Notes under the pieces: model-generated
Databases searched by the model: none
What the model was told of the DNA's origin: nothing
Seen by the model: the letters and a program-made list of their open reading frames with translations, nothing else
Translations under genes and position numbers: made by a program
Part shown: piece by piece, positions 43,179 through 57,100 of the stretch
Layout of the letters: each line of letters starts with the position of its first letter
Numbering within the stretch: the stretch's first letter is position 1
Assembly (NCBI GenBank): GCA_028274465.1
Contig: CM051457.1
Location: forward strand, 106,515,982-106,579,981
DNA: 64,000 nt
Direction: 5' to 3'
Source of the DNA: Plantago ovata
Lineage: Eukaryota > Streptophyta > Magnoliopsida > Lamiales > Plantaginaceae

Positions 43179-45539
43179 ATGGGTTCGGGCCAGAATGTCG
43201 TCTCTAGGTGGATTACTGTCGTCATGTTTTGTTACATTTGGGTGGCGGCCAATAGTGTCGACGGCCAAAGTGAAGACATGACTTTTGCAGTTGGACCTTA
43301 TAATGTTGGTGCACCTGCACAAGGACCTAGTATTTATTCGTCACCACAAACACGTGGTGATGCGAATGCACAACGTAGCGCATTTTCAGTGATCGAGTTT
43401 GGTGCCAAGGGAGATGGGGTAACAGATGATAGTGATGTAAGTGCTTTAACCACGATGAAAGATTTAGACACCATATATGTCTTTCTTCAAGTATGTAATG
43501 AATCTGTTTCAATGAATTGCATTTTATTTTTTTTACAATTCATATCTTCAGGCATTTATGAAAGCGTGGAAAGCGGCTTGTGGTGTTGGAGGGAGTGTAC
43601 TTACGGTTCCAGTGAAAGGAGTAGCGTACTTGTTGAAATATTGTATATTCACAGGCCCGTGCAAGGGATCTATAAAGCTTCAAATCGATGGAAAGCTGAA
43701 GGCTCATCCAAAAGAATCACCCAACCCAGAATATTGGATCATGTTTCAAAATGTCAATGACTTGACTGTAAGTGGAACTGGTACATTTGACGGTAGTGGG
43801 GAATGGACTTGGAAGAGTATGAATGATGGAGATATCGAAGGTAGCGAGGTTATTCAGGCACCCACGGTATGTTCAAACAAAACAATCTTCTCTACTTTTC
43901 ACGATTTCGCTTCTCTTTTAGGTTTTATTATTATGTATTATTTTGCCATCTATTCTAATATATGAGAACTAGAACGTAACCTGTAACTCGTGGTTTTTTT
44001 TTATCCTACGAATTTGTTTTTCTTTCAATTTTGGTCTACAATTTGGCTGATATGGCTCCTACCTGGCAATTTTAAATTTTGGTTGTTTCCCAAATTGTCA
44101 ATGACGTAAAATCATATATACAAATGGACATATGTTAATAAATGATCCAATTCCAAATTTGACCAAATATATACATAATGCATATGTGGTTTTATTATTT
44201 GGGTCGAAAGCATAAAACTTCTAATTTCTTACTAATCTCATTCTCTCCTAAGGAAGACGGAAGGCTTACGATGAAGCTCTGTTTTAATATTGATAGGGGA
44301 ATTTTTATTTATTTATTTATTGTCAATCAGGTTAGGGTTAGAATTTGTGTTTAAAAAACTGGGGAATTCGTTATTCAAGGTTACGTTTCGGTGGAAATAT
44401 TACCACAAAATTCCATAATCCACTTAAGCTAATCCCAGTGAGCGGAGGACAAAAAAGCACACGAAAATGATCAATTTGTGATTTTAAGATCGTATTTACA
44501 AGTATTAATTTATTTCCATAGGACCAAAAATGAACATGACAACTAGGTATAGGACCAAAACTACAATTCACAAACAAATATTTTGCCTTCGTGTAACACC
44601 TTTGTCCTACATGCAGTAACAGTTTGTTTTGTTTTGCAACAGTCCATAAAGTTTTTTCAGGTAACCAATGCTCTTCTACAAGGCATAACTTCGTCGAACA
44701 GTAAGATGTTTCATATCAACGTTCACCAGAGCCATCACATAACGATTAAAGATGTTCATATATCAGCCCCAGGAAATAGCCCCAACACAGATGGCATCCA
44801 CATTGGGGAATCAAATAACATCAATATCATCCATTCTTTCATTGGTACCGGAGATGACTGCATATCGATCGTGGGAGGATCGAAATATATTAATATAAGT
44901 GATGTCCAATGTGGTCCGGGACATGGTATTAGCATCGGTAGCTTGGGAGAACCAAGCATTAGAGAAGAGCACCCAGTGGCTGCGATTTCAGTCAAGAATT
45001 GTAGGTTGATTGGCACCACTAATGGTTTAAGGATCAAAACATATGCAAGTTCTCCGGCAAAAAGCAGTGCTTCTGATATCACATATAGTGATATTACGAT
45101 GACCAACGTCGCTAACCCCATCATCATAGACCAGCACTATTGCCCCCATAATTTATGCCAAAAAGGGGTATATACACTTCACATTTTACACTTGTTCTAC
45201 GTACATAAATTAAGTATATTATTACACTTGCAATAAATTAATGCTAATACGTACTCACATGTGTTAGCATATATATATGTGTGTGTGCAGGGTGAGTCAA
45301 ATATAGCAATCTCAAATGTGAAGTACATAAGAGTACAAGGCACCGCAAAATCATCTCTTGGGATAGACCTTGCATGCAGCAAAACAACTCCTTGTCGAGG
45401 TATAGAGTTTTCTGGAGTTAAATTAACCATCAATGGACAGCCCACAGTTGGCAGTTGCTCTAATGCTGAATATAAGTTCCTCACTGCGGGTCAAGTTCCC
45501 TCAAAATGTCAACCCCATGTCCAAAAATTAACAAGTTGA
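43179..45539 (+). CDS. Exopolygalacturonase (GH28), copy 2
   Basis: Paralogue of the minus-strand gene at 33.6-35.3 kb, with the same four-exon structure: 43179-43436, 43552-43866, 44643-45167 and 45291-45539, 448 aa in frame. Exons 3 have identical lengths (525 nt). It has a signal peptide (VVMFCYIWVAANSVDG), a longer Pro/Ser-rich N-terminal spacer than copy 1, VIEFGAKGDGVTDDSD, then SPNTDG (NTD 239-241), GDDC (DD 262-263), CGPGHG (GHG 284-286) and RIKTY (321-325), so the catalytic residues are present. Intron 2 is 776 bp against 183 bp in copy 1 because of an insertion at 43948-44578. Predicted secreted pectin-degrading enzyme. Confidence 0.93.
43948..44578. mobile_element. Insertion in intron 2 of polygalacturonase copy 2
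   Basis: Comparison with the paralogue shows 631 extra bases, flanked by a 9-bp direct repeat tattttgcc (43939-43947 and 44579-44587). The 9-bp duplication would suit a Mutator-like element, but I see no terminal inverted repeats. The class is undetermined. No coding frame is present. Confidence 0.6.
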
Positions 45540-45885
45540 TTGGTGCATGGTGGTTAATTACGTGATGATCAGTTTGGTTGCTTACTTGAATTCGTACCTA
45601 ATGATGGCAAGTTGATCCACATGGATGTCTAGGAGAAGAAGTTCAAGACAATTAATAATACAATTGGTTAACTATCATGGCAATGTATAAGGAGCGAGCA
45701 TTCGGAGGGGCTAGCTATATATGTAACTGTAGTACTATAGATCATATTAAATGCCCACTCAGGCCCACCAATGTTTACCCAAGTTAATTAGTCCATTCAC
45801 TCTTTGTTATTGCAAATTAATCCCTTCTCGGTTCATTACTTAAGTTCCACAGGCCACATGCAACGCGCACTTTAACCTTAGTATG

Positions 45886-46279
45886 GACGAAGTCAAGATT
45901 TCCAAACACCTAGTGCCTAATTTATCAAGATTTTTTTAACATAATAATATGATAAAAAAAAAAAAATTGAAATGAAGTTATTGGATTCATGATCAATATA
46001 GCCAAATTTATTGTAAGATTAGATTATTTTATTGAATTTATAACCAATATAGTCAAATTTCATTGTAAACTTAGAAAATTTTATTGGATTCTTGACCAAT
46101 ACAACCAAAATTTATATAAAATTAACTTATTTAACAACATTTAACATTAACAAATAATATTGGGTAGGGCTCATACATAATTTATTTTGAAAATATACAA
46201 ATAATTTTTTTTACAATTAAAATACAAGATATTTGTTTTTAATTTTGTGGGGACCACCCCACAATGTACCTTCGCCCCT
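45886..46279. mobile_element. Probable MITE with internal ~50-bp repeats
   Basis: The right end, reverse-complemented, reads caggggcgaaggtac, as in the hAT MITEs here; the left end tatggacgaagtcaag is only loosely similar. Three imperfect copies of attggattcatgaccaata-like sequence lie inside, at about 45979, 46032 and 46083. The target duplication is not clear. Confidence 0.4.
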
Positions 46280-46916
46280 GACGTTTAGTACTCGATCAGA
46301 CTATTTAATTCACCCATTGCATCCCCCTAGCTCCGTCATAGGATGGTAGGCAAATAAATCCAAATAAGAGTAGACTCAAGTCGACAATGTTTATTTGGCC
46401 ATGATGGGTTTAAGTAGATGTATATTCTAACATTTAATGGTCCATGTTGTAGAGGTGATAGTCATATCGATCAACACGTGGGATTATGTGTTAAACCCTA
46501 TCTCACGTCGCTTGAGAATATGTCCTTGAATCAACATATAAAATTTAATGAAGGTCCTTGAATTAATATATGATGTTATGATGTTAGATAACTTTCTCAC
46601 TTTAATCCTATTCTAAAAAAAAAAAAAAAAAAAAAAGTTGCAACGTTGACAATTTAATTTAAAATGGGTGACGTGCCGATTTTTTTAGGGGATAAGATGA
46701 CAACTTAACGACCAAGGACCCACCAATTACCATTATGGGAAAATAAGCCAAATGGTCCTATGGATTTGCCTAATTGGTAAAATTGGCCCTCTTGAGTTTT
46801 AAATTAGTTATTTTAGTCCTATATATTTGATGATTTTCATTTTTTTTAAGTAAACAAATGTCTTATTAACTCTAAAACAGTTTAGTACAAAGGTCGACCG
46901 AAGTCCAGACCAATCG

Positions 46917-47190
46917 TATAACCAAAAACAATACCAAATCGACAGCAACTAACTCTCTTCTTTTTCTAATGCTCTATGCTAGTACTAAATCTATCCAAAC
47001 ACAAGATTATAACAAAAAACAATACCAAATCGACAGCAACTAACTCTCTTCTTTTTCTAATGCTCTATGCTAGTACTAAATCTATCCAAACACAAGATTA
47101 TAACAAAAAACAATACCAAATCGACAGCAACTAACTCTCTTCTTTTTCTAATGCTCTATGCTAGTACTAAATCTATCCAAACATAAGATC
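46917..47190. repeat. Three-copy 91-bp tandem repeat
   Basis: The unit, which includes aataccaaatcgacagcaac and tctaatgctctatgctagta, is repeated three times almost perfectly with a constant 91-bp period (matching points 46934, 47025 and 47116). The third copy ends near 47190 with acataagatc. No coding role is seen. The near-identity implies recent expansion. Confidence 0.95.
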
Positions 47191-48148
47191 ATTCACCATT
47201 TGCGCAAGGCCAGGATAGTTTAAGCTTCTGTGCACTACTCGTCAAATCACCGCATCAATTACCATGGGCTCATTTACAGGGCGCTGCAAGAACAGTTTCT
47301 CGTTTCTGGTTTTGCTTTGTTGTCCTAAACTTTTGTAATAGGCAAATTCAACCACGTCTTATTGAGTACATAAAAAAAAATCCTAATAAGATATATAAAG
47401 AAAAAACATAGAGGAAATCAGGAAAATTAATAGTGGTACAATGGTACTACGGGTAATTGATGAGAAAGTTAGTAACCTAGTGTTTGGCGGGATTTTGGAG
47501 CATAATGGTTTTTAGTTTAGAAGCCCAAAAACATATATGTTAGCTTTGTCAAACAAATTTTATCCCAAAATAAAGAATTCACCGCTATACCAAACTCACA
47601 ATTTTCATATATCCATCATGATTCAAAATCTTAAATTTCAACCAAAATTCAACTTTCATCAAAATAAAAATCAATTTCAAAACTCCCTCCCAAACACTCA
47701 CTAAATTATTAGTCATCAAATATTATTAAATTTTTAATTATCGTTTTCTTCCTAAATTAATTTTCGTTTTCTCTCATACACTCAAGTTGTTTCCCAATTA
47801 CTTTATTCGAGAACCATGAAATATATATATGTGTGACATAGCAACATACTTTCCTGATACAATTTGATAAGTTTAGTCATATCTCATATATGTAAAACTT
47901 ATAGGACCAACTTTGTGAATTTGTTAAACATGCGGGGACCATTTTGAAGATTTTTTATACACACGTGAAACAGAACGCGTCATATAATATAACAATAATA
48001 TGGGTTATTATTTACTTCGTATTAATAATATTATATAATAAAAAAGTATTAAACTAAAATGTCCAGAGTAAAATTTTCCAACGAACTCTAATTCAATCAC
48101 CACGATTTCGTTTCCTCAATTCTCAGCTGGACGGACCCTTGAGCTGCA

Positions 48149-51100
48149 ATGAACAATGAATTAGGTAAAGCTTGCTCAATTTTCTCATGGAATCTTCAGA
48201 TTTCTGTGCACGATTCTTCATTTTACTGATTTATATGATTGATTTTTTAATTTTTTATTTTGCACTGATTATTGTCAGTGATCGAGTTCCTTGGTTGCGT
48301 GCCACTGCTCCAGAGGTTACCGGGCTCGTCGCTGAAGAAGATCGCTCAACTCGTCATTGTCAAGCACTACAGTACTTACTCTCTTACTCCTTTCCATTTT
48401 ACCCTCTGCATTTTGCTACCTTTCTGAAATCAGGCTTAAATTTGTTAAATATTTTAGCAATTATAGTTTAGGAGTAATTTATATTCAAAATGCGAGAGTG
48501 TTTGCCATAAAAAGTCAAAATCGTGCAACTGCTTTGCTTTGGGAGTGAGGGAGTATATGTTTGAGCTCGCTGAATGTAGATCGGAGGAATAAAATTGATC
48601 TCTTATCTGAGAAATACTTCATTATGCATGTACTGATGTATTGTCAATTTGCTTTTGTTTTTAGCAATCCTAGAACATTGGGCGTTGGAAATAGATAAAA
48701 ACAGTCTCCTTATTGTCGATTTTCGTGAATTTGGGGATTATAGTGGGGATTTAGTGATACAGGAAAGTTATGAAAGTTCCTTTTGAAATAAGATCAATTC
48801 GTATACTTTTATGAGCATATTCATGTTGTAGAAATTAGTACATGTCTTATATGGAAGTTATGAAAGTGGCTTTTGAATAAGTTCAATTCGTTCTCTAGAA
48901 ATTTCATTGTGAAACGTCGGATTGCTATGTACTAGTATGTAATGTGCCTTGATAATTAGCAACTGATTTTTGCTTCCATCATCCTAAGTCTAATAATTTC
49001 ATGTAATTTTGAAGGTCAAGGAGATTATGTAGTTCGTGAAGGGGATGCTGCTGATGGGGTTTATTTCATATGGGATGGAGAGGTAACAGTACTTTTTCAT
49101 TTGTTGAGTGTTGCATGGAGGATTTGTAGCTGTCTCATTTTATGCTGATTTCTGTACAATGATTCTCTTGATTTTTTTAAAGGCTCAAGTCGGAGGGTCA
49201 TTTCATGCTGATGCTGAAAGTCATCCTGAATTTCAGCTAAAACGATACGACTGTTTCGGTCTCGGTTAGATGCCATATCATTAAGTTTCTACCAATCTGT
49301 TTGAGTTCATCGTTTATGTGCTCTTTTGATGTTTTTGATAATATCTATGTGTTCATTTCTTTATGAATTTATTCTGCGGATTCAAGGTGATGCAAACTTA
49401 AAAGCAGTGGGCGAATCTAGAAAGACATTCATGGGGGTGGGGGTGTGAACTAATCCTGTATTGTCCCTTTGAAAAATATATCTTTCAAATCTTGCCAAAT
49501 AACATGAGTAAAGAAAATGGAACATATAATTATCATCATTTAGTTACTTATCATTTGTGAAAAAAATGGATGTTTATGCTAGAACAGGGAAAAGAAATAG
49601 AGAGAGAATGTAAAACTGAAAAGTCTGGATTGGAAGTGGGAAGGTGTGTAGGGGATTTAGAAGACGCAAAAACTTGTCATAATGGGAATTGAATACGCAT
49701 AACTAAGGTTCACAACGTAAGAGTTTACCCACTCAGCTAGAATACATTACCAAATTTTCTTGACATTATCTAGTAAGTACTTCATAATATAGTTATATGA
49801 ACTCCTTTTTTTTTATTTTATTTTAACGACTTGGTACCACTAGCTCAGAGATAAGTGGAAGTCCAAACGGGTCGAGGGATCAACCCCCCCCCCCCCCTGA
49901 CCCTGCTTAAAAGCCTGGAATTATTCTTTCATTGTCTTTCTGTCCTTACCTTGCGGATACCTGCTGATAGAACTTTGCCTATGATCATGTGCCCTATGCT
50001 CTTAAGTCCTTGAATCTTACATAGGTTTCTACAATACTGTTCTGCATGGATTAATAGTTATTGTACATAAAAGCTACAAGAAAAGGTGTTATTTGCAGGT
50101 TTGGCATCATCTAACCAACCGGCAGATGTAATTGCTTTGTCTAAGGTTGCTTCTGTACCCTAGTATTCTCTCTTTTAATACTTTCTTAACCATATATCCT
50201 CAAGCATCCAACATGCTTAAGAATATATTGGTGGTCACATTATGTCTAGCTGCTCATACACTTCCGTGTTTTGTCAGATGACTTGCTTACTGTTGCCTAA
50301 TGAACATTCATATTTCCTAAAACCCAAATCAATATGGAGTGCGGATAAGGCACAAGAGAAGTGCTCACTTGTGGAGCAAATTCTACACCTGGATCCCATA
50401 GATGTATGTATTGGTTCTTCTCTTTGCACTTTAATATTCTTTATCTGTTGATCTTTTTTGGGGTTAAGCTCACATGTTATCTGTTGGTAGTTATTGTTAT
50501 TTATGCACCTTTATTTAATGTTTCCTCCCTCGCTTCCATAAAGCGTTCTCTCCTCTGACAAGGAAAGCATTAAGCAACCCCAGAGGAGATTACAATGTAG
50601 AGACACATGAACCTCCTATTCCAGTGTATAGATAGATAGTGGTCTAGACTCTAGATATCTATTTCCAACTCAGCTGATATTTTGAAGTAAATTCTTACAA
50701 CAGAAGGGGTCATTCCTAAACATTAGGAAAAACCACATTCTATAAACATCATTCTAAACTTACACCACCCACCTCCTAAGGGTTTAGGGTGGTTTTTCCT
50801 AATCTATAGGAAAGACCAGTCTTTTTCTAAGCTAGTTGTTGAAATTGATTGCATAAAAATGGATGAAAATACAGGACCTCCTCGTTAGGACTCTTCAGTT
50901 CCTTATTCATTGATTTGAGGAATTATTCTGCAAGTTGGATGTTACTGATATGCCCCTGGCTGAGCTTCATATCGAGTCAAGGGATATGGGGTTAGTGTGA
51001 TATTGTCCTAAATTATTTATTTATTATTTTTTTTTCTGGGGTTAGTATGCTTGAATCTTCTATTTGTTACCCACTTGTTGATGGCACTGGGTGGGAACCT

Positions 51101-54100
51101 GCTGTTTAGTGGTTAAAATTGCTACTCTACAACTGGGTATATTAGTACTCCCTCCATGCACAGCAAAGTTTTCCATATACATTTCGGTCAACAAAATAAG
51201 GTTTGTGTATTAATTAAATGAAGAATGAATAAATAATTGACAGTGGATATTTATAAGTGTAAACAATAATGGATGATTAAAGTACGGATAGTGGGTTGGT
51301 AAAGTTGTGATTATGAGTGTGTTATAAAGTTATTAATTAATGGGAGTTGAGGGTCCACTTAAAATAAAAATGATAATGAGAAGCTTTCTTTTGGACTAAA
51401 AAAAGGAAAGCGGGAAACATTGGACTGGATTGTGGAAGTAGGACTTCAAAGCTTGATTTGTTGGCCTTCTTTGTCCTATGTGTAATAAGTCTCAAGTTCC
51501 CGTTTTGGTGGTGTCTATATTGAATTGAAGTTCATTATTCTCAGGGAGTGTTTAATGTCCATGTAGGTTAACATTTTTCAAGGGATTACCTTGCCAGATG
51601 CTCCCAAGTTTTCAAAAATATTTGGAGGACAGTTTGTTGGACAGGTATATTTGAGCATTTTCTGTTACTGTTCTTTTGGACTGAACATTTGTTTAGTGCT
51701 TGGTTTAGATATGATTGAGTCAATTGGATAAATTGCACTACATCAGTAATTTCATGTTTCTGTACATTTTATTCTCCACACTGCAAGGCCAAAATTTGCT
51801 TCAGTTTTTGTGCTGGGGTACTTTAAACCATTTCTTTTGCTTTTTTCTAACCCTAACTAACACACACTAACAAGTCATTCTTTTATAATATGATATGTAC
51901 AGCTTATAGGAACACTAGCATCACCGTATCTACTTATTGCCGAAACTCATCGTACGAGATTATATGTAAAAACTGTGGGATAAACCTTACGCATTCAAGT
52001 AAACCAATTGATATCATAACCAAATGTCAAGAAGCAAAACAATTTGGAATTTCTTTTTACAATTTTCTAACCATTTACTGTTGAGCAGATTATATGCTTG
52101 CAATATTTGTACTAATTGTTCATGACAAATAATAAATGCAGGCTCTGGCTGCAGCATCAAAAACTGTAGATTATCTGAAGATTGTTCACAGTTTGCATTG
52201 TTATTTCCTTCTTATCGGTGATTATGACAGTAAGTCAGTAAGCATCCTTATATCTTAGGTTTACATAGTTTAGACTGTTTTAAGAATCTTGTTGGCCAAT
52301 ATGGATGATATACCTGTACTATAACAATTCATGCGGAGATTGTATATTTAATGGTTGCATGTTGGGATAAATAAGTGCCACCTGCAGAGTTTTCTTTTCA
52401 ATTAACTCATGCTTATGTGGAAATTGTTCTCTACTGCATACTTTGTGGCCGACTGTATCAGTTATATCTGTAACTTGTTAGGCATTAGGTATGAGTATAA
52501 GTATAAGATTATTTAGAATAAATTTTAAAAGGTAATGTGTTTCCTTTAACATGTCTGTCATGCTACAAAGCAAAATTTAGTATTAGCATGTATTGCAAGA
52601 ACTGTAGATGTTCTTTTGTGGTTCTAGTATATGCTTTGTGCTACACAATTTCCACAAGTACCATGTTGTTTTCAGACTCTGTTTTCACCTTTAATCATTG
52701 CTAATAGGGAAATCAGCTGAAACCTAAGTGCTTCAATAGCCTAGGCATTGTTCAAAGATAAAGATCCACATGGATTTAAAACATTAGCTTTTCAATTTAG
52801 TAAGGAATACATGGAAGAAAGCTTAAGAATGGTTTAAGTGATAGGAATAGTATACTGAAAGTAAAGAAATTTGATGAGTAAAATTAATGTTGCATGCTTG
52901 TTAACCATTCCAAGCTTGTTGCCTGGTCTTCTTCATTGATGGCACTGAGATGCATATATGACGTGCCATGTACTTGATTGATATATTTATGTCAATAAAG
53001 CTTATCCCCATGTCTGAAAGAATAGACAGTATTTCTGAGTTAAACAATTAATGAAAAGATTCTTCGGGTGTGATTTCATGTACGTGTAACATCACTATAC
53101 TTGTTTAAAGTTGGAGCAGTTATAGTTCATAGTTAGTCAATAGCACTCTGCCTTTGGGCTATGGACTGAAGGTTGCTAATTTAGGCACATTAATCATTAA
53201 AATCAAAATTTGAGATCTAAAAAGGGATGATGGGACATTCATTTTAAACCAGTATCATGCTAACATAACCCAGAAGGTTGATCCTATAATGCCAATTTCC
53301 TAATTTCAATTACGATTGCTATTGTCTCAGTACCAATTATATATCAAGTGCACCGTGTCCGTGATGGGAAAAGTTTTGCGACCCGAAAGGTAGATGCAAT
53401 CCAGAAAGGAAATGTTGTGTTTACACTGGTTGCTTCTTTTCAGGTAATTTTACTCATTTCAGTTGGTTCCAGATTATGATACAATATTTTGTATCATAAA
53501 AAAAAATGATACAATATTTTGTGAGAGTGGTCATCCAACCCTCTTGACTTGTAGGAGTTGTATTAGACATTCACCATAAGCTAATAACATTGATGATAGC
53601 TTCTTTATATTCCATAGGTATTTATCTTCATTTTGCATGGACACACACACACAAATATTTATGTGCATGTGTGCTATCTCAGGCTGTTTGTATACTTCGT
53701 AAGTGAAAAGAGCAGTGTGGAATAAAGGTTGGCTACAGAAGCTTGATGAATGTTTTAATCCAGATTGTCAAGCACATGTTCACTATACTATTTCGAATCG
53801 ACATGTTTACGATATCCCATATCTGTGAGATCCTCGAATCCATATTTGTAATAGAGCGACTTTCTTGGTTCAATGTCAACCTCATTTTCCTTCATGTGTG
53901 TGTTGGGAGGAGGGGAGGGGGTGTGGAGCAATGTGGTTGGTGTCAAAGAGTTCTCTGGTAGAGTTCCAAATCAGCTCCTGTAAAAGCATATTGTGCTTCA
54001 TGACCTAGTAGCCTAGCAGCCATTTTATCGATATCCTTTTATCTCGGACTATGATATCTTCTTTCTCATGTTTTCTATAGGCCCCTATCTGTAAATGAGT

Positions 54101-57100
54101 CAAAACCATGGCATCAAAATATCTAATACTAAAATACCATGGCACGATAATTATGTACACATATCATGATTTATGTGACGTTTAAAGAAAAGTATAGAAG
54201 ATATTAGTCTGATGTTAGTTAATTTCCACACCAATTGAAAGATTCTGGTTCCTCAACTTGGAGTCTTACCTATGTTGGGCTGTATGTTATATCTGCACTT
54301 TATAAAAAAAAGGAAATATCTGGCCCCTGCAGCTCCTGCAAACAAAAACCCTTCTTGTGGCTGAGACCATGTCTGCTCTCTGATCTTTGGGAATTCGTAC
54401 TAACACTATGCTAAACCTTGCAGAAAGAGGAATTGGAATTCGATCACCAGATGGCAATAATGCCCTCTGCTCCTAGTCCGGAAGAGGTTTTCAGAATGTG
54501 CTTTCCAAGTTCCTCCTATTATTCTGCTTCTCCAGTGTTGAAATTTTTTCTTGTTTGTGTTATTTGTTCAGCTTTTATCAATGGAAGAGTTGCGAGAAAA
54601 GCGTCTCACTGATCCTCGACTCCCCAGGTTAGAATCTTATCTTCACCTTCAGCGTTAATTCATAATTGTATCTTGTTTGAGAAAATGGATCGTTTAGGTG
54701 GGAGGGATATACAAGAAGGAAATGTTTGTAATTTATAATGGGAAGGAATTGGGAAGGAGTTCATGTTCATGTATATATGTTCCATAATTATAGATCTGTC
54801 TTCATAAAGAAAGGGAGATGAAGAATAGTTAATATCTATAGTGTTGGGAAGGAATTAGGAAGGAGTTTATGTTCATGTATATATGTTCCATAATTATAGA
54901 TCTATCTTCATAAAGAAAGGGAGATGAAGAATAGTTAATATCTATAGTGTTGGCTTCCATAAAACATCAAATCTGGACATGCCTTTATTGTCCTGGTCCA
55001 TTCATATATTTTCCGCTTTGCATTAGTATTATTATTATAGTATAGTATTATATTATAGTATACCATAGTGGAATTTTCTATTTCCGGGACTAAATTATTT
55101 AGGATAAACTCAGATCTTTGACATCCTACCAGTTACCTTACTAACACTGTCATCATTTCTCAACAACCTTTCTCGGGCCTAGCTAGAACATCCTTTATTT
55201 ATATGTAGTCTTCAAGATTAGCTGGTGAAGCCACCGTAAAAGTATGTTGTCAGAGACCTTTCATTTAGACAAACACAACAGATGAAGTTGATATTTGTCT
55301 CATCATGTATTCGTTCATAAACAATGTGCAATTGGAAAATGGCACACTGAAATACTGGATTTAACTGTTGATTTTTAGGGGTTTACTTCTGCTAAGTTCT
55401 CGCAGCCGGATGTGAGGATAGCCTTCTGAATCTATAGGACTTTATGTTGTCAGGAGTGATACATAAATATTTCTTTAGTTTCCATAGACTTACGATGCAA
55501 GTCATTAGACCAAATCATGGACTATATTCTTTCTAGTGGTTGATTCAGAATTGGAAGAAAAAGCTCTAAAACCCTTTATTCCTGTCTTAATATCCTTGTA
55601 ACTAATGAGTTGCATAAGTTCCTTCCTGACTGTCTTTGGCCACTGCTCGTGTCAAAACCTAGGTAGCATGAAAACGGGAAGCTGTTGGAGTTTTCAGAAA
55701 AAAACCGTATGCAATACGCATACGCCGGAAAACAAAACGAAAATGTTTTCCTTCACTGTTTTCTTATTTCTTTATTAATTCTTGTTCATCTCTGCGCCGC
55801 TCTTCTCATCAGGCCAGCTGGACTCAGCTATTCTGGTCCATTTTCACGCTTTGACATGATTCGTTTTTGGCTTTGGGCTTTTATTAGTTTAATAATGGGT
55901 TACTATGGGGTCTATGGCCTTTTTACTTTGTTTATTAGTCTAATAGAGTAGTCTGGCAGGGAGTATTATGTTATTTAGGTGTCTAATACTTGGTATCTTT
56001 GATAATGTATAAAAATATATAAACAAATTTATATGTTAACAACGTATTTTCTAACGTATTCGTATTTTAATATTTTGAATTTTGCCCTTTTTTCGTATTC
56101 GTTCCGTATCGTATTCATTTGACGTATTCGTATTCATGCTTCTTAGGTCAAAACTCATGTATAATTTCTGTTGAGAATCTGGAAGCAGCCGATGTTTTTC
56201 ATGGCTTTTATATACTGTCTTTTTTATAACAAAACATTATCTGTAACAGGTCATATCGGAACAAGGTGGCCAGTGCTAAGTTTATTCCCTGGCCGATTGA
56301 AATTAGGTTCTGTCAGCCCAATACATCCACAAATCAGACTAAGTCTCCTCCAAGGTATTTAAAACTCTGATTATTAATAGAGATTTCATTTTGATGCAGT
56401 GATTGGCAAGACTAATAGATTTGTTTCTTGTATGCTTCTTCTGGTACACACTGCAGTTTAAGGTACTGGTTTAGAGCAAGAGGAACACTTTCTGATGACC
56501 AGGCCTTGCACCGGTGAGACCCACCCTACAAAGAACTTTATTTATTCAGGATGTTACCATCTAATTGCAGCTTCTATAATTTAAAACTTCTTGATGCAAT
56601 CAAATCCTTTTCCTATCATGATGCCAAGGTGCACCTGACCATGTTGAAAGAGATACCATTTTTATTCCAGTCCTTGCATGTTATGAGCATTACGTGTGTG
56701 TACTGTTTTGATTTCTTAAGATCTACTCTTATGTTATACTGTTGTACCTTGCGGTTTTGGCACTCCCGGCCCTATCCAAAAGTTGTATATAGGTGGTACC
56801 TGAATCATAGTTTTGGTTTAGTTTCTGCATCTAGTTATCTGACAATGTCTCATATATGATATGCGTGAGATGGTAAAGTGGCTCACAAGTTTAAATTTCA
56901 CAAACTAGTTGAACTGAAGTTCACTGGCCGGCATTTCAAAGATTTTCTTTCATTTTCTTTCTTTTTTTTTTCTCCACTGGAATGTGGACATAGTTTTGGA
57001 GCTTTCATCTTAAACATTGTATGACAAGTCCCTTGGTATTTGAATCTGGTTTGAAGAAGCACCTATAATTTGTCTGCCAGATTGAAAAACATATATATTT

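Larger units (their letters stand above)
45540..48148. other. Intergenic DNA with repeats
   Basis: AT-rich spacer between polygalacturonase copy 2 and the thioesterase gene. It holds a MITE-like stretch at about 45886-46279, a poly-A run at 46614-46636, the 91-bp tandem repeat at 46917-47190 and the presumed thioesterase promoter. No gene is supported. Confidence 0.5.

Noticed and set aside
44756..45127. 123-aa minus-strand frame opposite polygalacturonase exon 3
   Set aside because: An antisense shadow of a conserved exon. The same kind of shadow occurs opposite copy 1 at 33974-34195.
55685..55951. Hydrophobic 88-aa frame as a membrane protein gene
   Set aside because: It lies inside a MITE in an intron and starts in the element's terminal repeat. 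No family resemblance.
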